Shown here piece by piece: positions 8,227-12,948 of a DNA stretch of 12,948 nucleotides. Position numbers and translations under genes: made by a program. Source of the DNA: JAFGLY01 sp041309225 (GTDB lineage Bacteria; Myxococcota_A; UBA796; JAFGLY01). Within the stretch, counting starts at the first letter, position 1; each line of letters opens with the position of its first letter. The notes below the pieces were generated by a model. It did no database searches. It was not told the DNA's origin and saw only the letters and a program-made list of their open reading frames with translations. Location: contig JBFYZZ010000203.1 in NCBI GenBank assembly GCA_041309225.1, positions 1 through 12,948 on the forward strand, given 5' to 3'.

Positions 8227-9813
8227 GTGGCCCCGCCCGGCCCCGCCCGGCCCCGCCGCATCCATCCGGGGACGGCGGCCCTCGCGCTCCTGACCGCCGG
8301 CCTGGCGTTCGCCGCCATCCTGCTCTGGGTTCGCCGGCCGTGGGACCCCACCACGACCTGGCGCTGGGATCCGGCGACCGCAGCCGCGGATCGGCGCCTC
8401 GTGGAAGCGGCGGTCGCCCGGATGCCGGCCGGCCGGGGCTCCGGGGCGGACGTGGTCCTCGTGGTGCTCGACACCGTGCGACGCGACCGGTTGGAGCTCT
8501 ACGGGCACCTCGTGCCCACCATGCCCCGGCTCGCCGCCTGGGCGCGCGGGGGCCACGTGTGGACGCGGGCCACGGCTGAGAGCCCGTGGACCTTGCCGAG
8601 CCACGCCTCGCTCTTCACGGGACTGCCCTCCGCCCGGCATGGCGCCGAGGGAGCCCCGCTGGGGGGTCGCCTCCCCGAGGGCGGCACGCGGGAGTCCCGT
8701 CGGCGCTGGATTCGCCAGCAGGGGCTGGAGCGGCCGCTGGCCGCGGAGGCGGTGACGATCGCCGAACGCCTCGCCGACGCCGGGTGGATGACCGTGGGCA
8801 TCGCTGCGAACCGAGCCTACCTCCAGAGGTACTGGGGATTGGACCAGGGCTTTGGCGCGTGGGTGTGCGACGGGTTCGGTCCCGCGCCCGACGGCCTCCC
8901 CTACGTGCGCGGGGACCGGATCACCGCGGCGGCCCTCGCCGCGGTGGACGTCCTGCTCGCGCGGGCGGCGGGTGGGCCGCGCCCTCCGCTCTTCCTCTTC
9001 GTGAACTACATCGACGCCCACGTCCCCTACGTGCCCCGCCGGGGGTTCGTCCGGGATCCGCGCCGCCTCGAGCGGCGGTGGCGGACCGGCCCCGCGCGGG
9101 AGGCACTGGTCGCCCAGGTCCTCGCCCGGGAGCGCCGCCTCCCGGACGCCGCCCGGGCGGGCTGGCTGGAGGCCTACGACGCCGAACTGCGGTTCCTCGA
9201 CATCCAGGTGGGGGAGCTCCTCGACGGCCTCGCGGCCCGGGGCATCGGCGACCGCGCCCGCATCGTGGTGACCTCGGACCACGGCGAGTACTTCGGCGAG
9301 CACGACCTCCTGGAGCACTCCAAGGACGTCTACCAGGAGGCCGTCGCCATCCCGCTCCTCGCGCGGGGGCCCGGGCTCGATCCCGGGCTCGATCCCGCGC
9401 CGATCCAGCTCGGGGACGTGGCCCGCGCGATCGTCGACTGGACCGGCGTGGTGCCGCTCCCCGCGCTCCCGGACCCCGCCGGGCTCGTGGTGAGCGAGAT
9501 CTACGGCAGCCGGACGCGGGACCTCTCCCACCCCACCTACGGACCCCGCTTCGACCGGGTCCGGAGGGCGTTCCGCCGGGACGACCGTGTCGTGATCCTA
9601 GGCTCGGACGGGACGTTCGAGGCCTACGACCTGGCCTCGGATCCGGGCCAGGCCACCGACCGCGCGGGCGAGCCCTGGGCGGCCGGCCTGCGCGCGGAGG
9701 CGGAGGCCTGGATCGGGCGCAACGTCCCCGCCTCGCGGCCCGGTCCGGCCCCCGCGCCCGTGCCCGAGTCGGCGCGGCCGCTGCTGGAGGCGTTGGGCTA
9801 CCTCGACGGGTAG
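8227..9813 (+). CDS. Membrane-anchored sulfatase/alkaline-phosphatase superfamily enzyme with Thr nucleophile motif
   Basis: From the GTG at 8227 the product has 528 residues. A basic N-terminus and one hydrophobic segment (about 16-34) suggest an inner-membrane anchor with a periplasmic catalytic domain. Superfamily motifs are LDTVRRDRL (81-89, metal-binding D82), WTLPSHASLFTG (121-132), NYIDAH (260-265) and TSDHGEYFGEH (349-359). The sulfatase C/S-x-P-S-R motif reads T122-L-P-S-H, so formylglycine formation is not expected. A Thr nucleophile, as in LtaS-type or phosphoethanolamine transferases, is plausible; substrate is unknown. GTG is chosen because it opens the frame just before the membrane segment, 8 nt after the pilB stop, though no Shine-Dalgarno is visible; coupling to pilB translation is likely. 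Codons 2-10 lie in a 10-bp repeat. The gene converges on a minus-strand gene, 6 nt away. Confidence 0.8.
   Translation: MAPPGPARPRRIHPGTAALALLTAGLAFAAILLWVRRPWDPTTTWRWDPATAAADRRLVEAAVARMPAGRGSGADVVLVVLDTVRRDRLELYGHLVPTMPRLAAWARGGHVWTRATAESPWTLPSHASLFTGLPSARHGAEGAPLGGRLPEGGTRESRRRWIRQQGLERPLAAEAVTIAERLADAGWMTVGIAANRAYLQRYWGLDQGFGAWVCDGFGPAPDGLPYVRGDRITAAALAAVDVLLARAAGGPRPPLFLFVNYIDAHVPYVPRRGFVRDPRRLERRWRTGPAREALVAQVLARERRLPDAARAGWLEAYDAELRFLDIQVGELLDGLAARGIGDRARIVVTSDHGEYFGEHDLLEHSKDVYQEAVAIPLLARGPGLDPGLDPAPIQLGDVARAIVDWTGVVPLPALPDPAGLVVSEIYGSRTRDLSHPTYGPRFDRVRRAFRRDDRVVILGSDGTFEAYDLASDPGQATDRAGEPWAAGLRAEAEAWIGRNVPASRPGPAPAPVPESARPLLEALGYLDG
8231..8257 (+). repeat. 10-bp tandem repeat at the start of the phosphatase-superfamily gene
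   Basis: CCCCGCCCGG occurs twice, followed by a 7-base partial copy, starting 2 nt after the GTG start codon. The unit length is not a multiple of three, so gain or loss of one copy would shift the reading frame. Confidence 0.7.
9370..9393 (+). repeat. 12-bp in-frame tandem duplication
   Basis: CCCGGGCTCGAT occurs twice in direct succession inside the phosphatase-superfamily gene, giving GLDPGLDP at about residues 383-390. It keeps frame and lies in a loop after the SDHGE motif. It looks like a recent replication-slippage duplication. Confidence 0.8.
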
Positions 9814-9819
9814 CCGGGG

Positions 9820-10281
9820 TCAGCGGCGCCCCACCCCGAGACCCAGGGTGGGGACCAGGTCCCAGGCGGTCCAGTCCAGGTCGGTCCAGGTGGCGCTCGA
9901 CACAGCGCCCACGCCCACGGCCGCGCGGAACCGCCCCCGGCGCCACGACACGTCGGCGAAGGCGCCCCGGGGCAGGAGGAGCGTGGTCTGGACGCCGGCC
10001 CCGGCCGAGAGGCCCGCGGCCACAGAGACGGGGCGCTCCCAGAAGAGCGACTGGGACGCGAGCGAGGTGCCGAGGGTGAGGCCGGGGGTGGGCAGCCGCC
10101 ACGAGACCTTGACCTGCTCGATCCAGCGGACGGCCACCGTGGTGGCGTTCACCCCTGCCATCGGAACGTCGTAGTTCAGCCACGAAGCTGGATCTTCGGA
10201 GATCAGATCGACGCGGTCGAAGATCAGGGCCGCCGGCCGGGCCGGGCCGGCCAGCAGGAGGAGCCCGGCCAGCGCGATCAC
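9820..10281 (-). CDS. Small secreted protein, possible outer-membrane beta-barrel
   Basis: I do not recognise this 153-residue protein. It begins with a hydrophobic stretch (about 1-18, ending PARPAA) that looks like a signal peptide. The remainder alternates hydrophobic and polar residues in short Gly-separated strands, ending in a glycine-rich strand DLVPTLGLGVG before RR, which would suit a small beta-barrel or beta-sandwich. No cysteine, lipobox or catalytic motif is present. The GTG at 10281 overlaps the stop of the upstream GDPD gene by 4 nt (GTGA), the usual sign of translational coupling, and supports this start. It is the last gene of the NfeD-slipin-GDPD operon. Its stop lies 6 nt from the stop of the converging phosphatase-superfamily gene. 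Function unknown. Confidence 0.65.
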   Translation of the reverse strand: MIALAGLLLLAGPARPAALIFDRVDLISEDPASWLNYDVPMAGVNATTVAVRWIEQVKVSWRLPTPGLTLGTSLASQSLFWERPVSVAAGLSAGAGVQTTLLLPRGAFADVSWRRGRFRAAVGVGAVSSATWTDLDWTAWDLVPTLGLGVGRR

Positions 10282-11186
10282 GGCGCCCGGCCCGGGTAGT
10301 CGGTGATGAGCGCGTCGAGGGGCCACGCGGAGAAGGCGGTCAGGAGGTCCTCGTCGTTGAGCGTCCAGGCCTGGACCTCGAGGCCCCGCCGGCGCGCCAG
10401 CTCCACCTGCCGCCGGTCCAGGATCTGCCAGGGGATTGCGATCCCGTCGGCCTCGGCGTCGTCGGCGAGGTCCTCGAGGTCCTCGACGCCCAGCATGGCC
10501 AGCGCCTCGGCCTCGAGGGCCACGAGCGTGTCGCTGCCGTCGGGCGGGAAGTACGGCCAGATGAGGCTGGTCACGATGGGTTCCCCGGCCTCGTCGGCCA
10601 GCCGGCGGAACTCGAGGAGGAGCCCGGCGTGATCGGCCGAGACGTACCAGGGTTGCGGGAGATCGGCGTCCCACCAGCGCTGGAGCACGACGGGCGCGAT
10701 GACCTCCGGCTCCGGTGTGGCGCCTTCCAGGTACTTGACGTCGATGTGGACCACCAGGTCGGCCTCGGCCTCGGCGAGCTCCGCGAGGAGCTCGTCGAAG
10801 GTCATGACCGTCTCGGCCACCACTTCGGCGTCGGGGTTCTCCGGGTCGGGCACGCCCCCGCACGTGTAGCCGGCGAGGACCGCCTCGAGCGTGAGGTCCC
10901 GGAGGAGGATCCGCCCGTCGAGCGCCGTGCCGTCCTGCAGGGTGCAGAGCGTCTCGTGCAGCCAGGCGTCGTGGGAGAGCACCGGGACGTCGTCGGCGGT
11001 GAGCACCAGGTCGAACTCCAGCCCCTCGTACCCGGCCGCGATCGACCCCCGCATGGCCGTGCGGGAGTTCTGGGGCCAGTACCCGGCCGCGCCGCGGTGG
11101 GCCTCCACCACGGGATGGAGCCCCGCGCCCAGGAATCCACACCCCGCGAGGCCCACGACGAGGGCGACGGCGGGGGCACGCCCCAA
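10278..11186 (-). CDS. Glycerophosphodiester phosphodiesterase family lipoprotein
   Basis: The 302-residue product probably hydrolyses glycerophosphodiesters, the deacylated phospholipids, to glycerol 3-phosphate and alcohols. A lipobox LAGC (13-16) predicts a lipoprotein anchored at C16. GDPD motifs are HRG (30-32), EFD (E57, D59), SHD (catalytic H72), K151 in an IDVK strand, AWTLN (273-277) and ITDYP (294-298). Two deviations stand out: the PENT motif reads PQNS, and the metal-ligand E-x-K reads D149-V-K, a conservative change. The start is TTG at 11186, supported by AAGGA 8 nt upstream and by the need for a full signal sequence before the lipobox. It begins 2 nt after the slipin stop and overlaps the next gene by 4 nt. 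Activity is likely but the substitutions leave some doubt. Confidence 0.85.
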   Translation of the reverse strand: MGRAPAVALVVGLAGCGFLGAGLHPVVEAHRGAAGYWPQNSRTAMRGSIAAGYEGLEFDLVLTADDVPVLSHDAWLHETLCTLQDGTALDGRILLRDLTLEAVLAGYTCGGVPDPENPDAEVVAETVMTFDELLAELAEAEADLVVHIDVKYLEGATPEPEVIAPVVLQRWWDADLPQPWYVSADHAGLLLEFRRLADEAGEPIVTSLIWPYFPPDGSDTLVALEAEALAMLGVEDLEDLADDAEADGIAIPWQILDRRQVELARRRGLEVQAWTLNDEDLLTAFSAWPLDALITDYPGRAP

Positions 11187-11188
11187 GG

Positions 11189-11932
11189 TCAGTCCTTCTT
11201 CTTGTAGAAGGACGCGAAGATGTCGATGGGGATGGGGAAGATCGTGGTGCTGTTGTTCTCCACCGCGATCTCGGCGAGGGTCTGGAGGTAGCGGAGCTGG
11301 AGCGCCGTGGAGGTCTGGTCCAGGATCTTGGCCCCCTCGGCGAGCTTTGTCGAAGCCTGGAACTCGGCGTCGGCGGCGATGATCTTGGCGCGGCGCTCGC
11401 GCTCGGCCTCGGCCTGCTTGGCCATGGCCCGCTGCATCTCCTGGGGCAGATCGATGTGCTTCACCTCCACCTGGGTGACCTTGATGCCCCAGGGCTCGGT
11501 GTGCTGGTCGAGGATCTGCTGGATCTGGAGGTTGACCTTGTCCCGTGCCGCCAGCAACTCATCGAGCTCGCCCTGCCCCACCACCGAGCGCAGGGTGGTC
11601 TGGGCCAGCTGGGTCGTGGCGAAGAAGTAGTCCTCCACGGAGAGGATCGCCTTCACCGGATCCATCACCCGGAAGTACACCACGGCGTTCACGGCCACGG
11701 AGACGTTGTCGCGGGTGATGACGTCCTGCTTCTCCACGTCGAGCACGACCACCCGCATGGACACCCGCATGAAGCGGTCCACCATCGGGATGATGAAGAT
11801 GAGGCCGGGGCCCTTGGCGTCGAGCACCCGTCCGAGGCGGAACACGACGGCCCGCTCGTACTCGCGGACGACCTTCACGGCCGAGAAGAGGAGGAGCAGA
11901 ACCAGGGCGATGATGATGATGACGGTCTGCAT
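11189..11932 (-). CDS. Slipin/stomatin-like SPFH (band 7) membrane protein
   Basis: This 247-residue protein has one N-terminal hydrophobic segment (3-19) followed by VREYERAVVFRLGR (21-34), the hallmark of bacterial slipins. The SPFH domain covers about 20-180, with GPGLIFIIP (41-49), then an Ala/Glu/Arg-rich coiled coil (about 165-205) that drives oligomerisation. Slipins assemble ring-like scaffolds at membrane microdomains and are almost always paired with NfeD, exactly as here. The ATG at 11932 shares one base with the NfeD stop (TGATG), with GGAGG 9 nt upstream. The GDPD gene follows 2 nt after its stop. Length is typical for short slipins. The C-terminus ends FYKKKD. Confidence 0.95.
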   Translation of the reverse strand: MQTVIIIIALVLLLLFSAVKVVREYERAVVFRLGRVLDAKGPGLIFIIPMVDRFMRVSMRVVVLDVEKQDVITRDNVSVAVNAVVYFRVMDPVKAILSVEDYFFATTQLAQTTLRSVVGQGELDELLAARDKVNLQIQQILDQHTEPWGIKVTQVEVKHIDLPQEMQRAMAKQAEAERERRAKIIAADAEFQASTKLAEGAKILDQTSTALQLRYLQTLAEIAVENNSTTIFPIPIDIFASFYKKKD

Positions 11933-12948
11933 CAGGAAGTTCCTCCGGATGCCGGCGGAGGGCCGGCGGGTTCGACGAACAGGGTGAGGTGGTCCACCGA
12001 AGCGACGCGCACGGGGGTGCCGGGGTCGAGCCGCCCGCTCCAGGTGGCCTGCCAGATCTCGCCTTCCGCCCGCACCCACCCGCTGCCCTCACCACCCCGG
12101 GTGACGACGGCGCGGGCCCCCGCGAGCCCCTCGACGCCGGTGCGAGGCCGGCGGCGGTGGGCACGAAGCACCAGGAAGGCCACGAGCAGCACGGCCGCGG
12201 CGGCGGTCCCGGCTACGAGGGCGAGGGTGGCAGGCGAGATGCGCAGGTCGAAACCCTCCACGTCGAAGAGGAGGATACCACCGGTGACCAGCGCTGCCAC
12301 GCCCCCCACGGTGAGGGCCCCGTAGGAGGGGATCCAGATCTCCGCCGCGAACAGGGCGAATCCAGCCAGGATGAGGAGGAGTCCGGCGAGGTTGAAAGGC
12401 AGGATCGAGAGGGCCGCGGCGGCCGCCACGAGGGCCACGCCGCCGAGGGCGCCGGGCGCGATGAGCCCCGGGTGGTGGTACTCGACCCACACGCCGAGCA
12501 GGCCGAGCGCGAGGAGCAGGAAGACGACGTTGGGGTCGCCCAGGAAGTGGAGCACCCGGTCGCGGACCGACCACGGCGCGTCGACCAGGACGGCTGCGGC
12601 GGTGGCGAGCGTGCGGGGCCCGGCGTCGGTCTCGACGGTGCGGCCGTCGAGCGCGGCCAGGAGGGAGGGAAGGTCGGGCGCGATCAGGTCCACGATCCCC
12701 GCCTCCAGGGCTTCGCGGTCGGTGGCCACCACGCTCTCGCGCACCGCCCGCTCCGCCCAGGCGGCGTTGCGCCCGCGGTGAGTCGCGATGGTGCGGGCCC
12801 AGCCCGCGGTGTCCTCCAGGACCTTGACCTCCATGGCGGCCGCGAGCCGCCCGGCGTCGGGTTCGGCCGGGTCGCCGGAGGCCCCGCTCGGCTCCGGCGC
12901 CTCGGGGCGGTGGAGCCCCTGGCCGAGGAGGTCCACCGGGTGGGCCGC
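11932..12948 (-). CDS. nfeD: NfeD-family membrane protein, C-terminal part (5' end outside window)
   Basis: This is the long form of NfeD, cut by the right edge. The last window codons read AAHP before V at 12936-12934 (numbered 1 here), so the frame continues outside. Residues 1-128 are the rear of the ClpP-like serine protease domain, including RGRN (54-57), AERAVRES (61-68) and a short Pro/Glu/Ala-rich insertion (about 11-34). The nucleophilic Ser lies outside the window, so activity cannot be judged. About five hydrophobic segments follow (137-155, 160-178, 182-200, 206-224, 236-257), then an OB-fold NfeD domain (about 266-323). Long NfeD proteins cleave or bind the C-terminus of the partner slipin. 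It overlaps the slipin gene by one base and heads a four-gene operon whose promoter is not in view. Confidence 0.92.
   Translation of the reverse strand, partial: AAHPVDLLGQGLHRPEAPEPSGASGDPAEPDAGRLAAAMEVKVLEDTAGWARTIATHRGRNAAWAERAVRESVVATDREALEAGIVDLIAPDLPSLLAALDGRTVETDAGPRTLATAAAVLVDAPWSVRDRVLHFLGDPNVVFLLLALGLLGVWVEYHHPGLIAPGALGGVALVAAAAALSILPFNLAGLLLILAGFALFAAEIWIPSYGALTVGGVAALVTGGILLFDVEGFDLRISPATLALVAGTAAAAVLLVAFLVLRAHRRRPRTGVEGLAGARAVVTRGGEGSGWVRAEGEIWQATWSGRLDPGTPVRVASVDHLTLFVEPAGPPPASGGTS

Noticed and set aside
8227..9813. Annotation as a formylglycine-dependent arylsulfatase
   Set aside because: The required Cys or Ser is Thr (T122) and the following Arg is His.

Overview
The window reads as a chromosomal segment of a GC-rich (by eye about 70% GC or more) Gram-negative bacterium, most probably of the Myxococcota or a related former deltaproteobacterial lineage. 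The reasons are the PilB sequence, which I recall as closely similar to the Myxococcus pilB product, an OmpA protein with thrombospondin type 3 repeats, a DUF4388/TPR regulator, and outer-membrane and lipoprotein signals. This placement comes from recognising families, not from a database search. There is no rRNA, tRNA, CRISPR array, phage gene, transposase or attachment site that I can see, and no gene-free gap longer than about 175 bases.

Layout. Bases 2-1039 (+): the 3' end of a TPR-like helical repeat protein. Bases 1150-2716 (+): aquaporin Z behind a recognisable promoter, then a DUF481 outer-membrane protein 49 nt downstream. Bases 2717-2788: two hairpins between converging genes. Bases 2789-4207 (-): OmpA-family protein (barrel, six TSP3 calcium-binding repeats, peptidoglycan-binding domain). 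Bases 4381-6360 (-): a 659-residue multidomain protein (degenerate receiver, DUF4388, MshEN-like tandem motif, J-like domain, TPRs, basic tail). Bases 6361-6487: divergent intergenic region with two GC palindromes. Bases 6488-8218 (+): PilB. Bases 8227-9813 (+): membrane-anchored sulfatase/alkaline-phosphatase superfamily enzyme, 8 nt behind pilB. Bases 9820-12948 (-): a tight operon read from the right edge as NfeD (5' part outside the window), slipin/stomatin, glycerophosphodiesterase lipoprotein, and a small secreted protein.

How the genes may work together. Most of the window concerns the cell envelope. AqpZ and the DUF481 protein could form an osmotic or envelope-stress pair. The DUF481 protein carries a perfect EF-hand loop and the converging OmpA protein carries TSP3 repeats, so two adjacent outer-membrane proteins look calcium-binding. 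PilB powers type IV pilus extension. Both PilB and the divergently encoded regulator carry the same 24-5-24 residue tandem motif typical of MshEN, a c-di-GMP-binding module. This makes the regulator a candidate c-di-GMP or pilus-linked hub, and it is the most interesting lead here. The NfeD-slipin-GDPD operon suggests membrane microdomain and lipid maintenance.

I saw no defence or mobile system. The candidate new biology is the architecture of the 4381-6360 protein and the two unusual operon partnerships.
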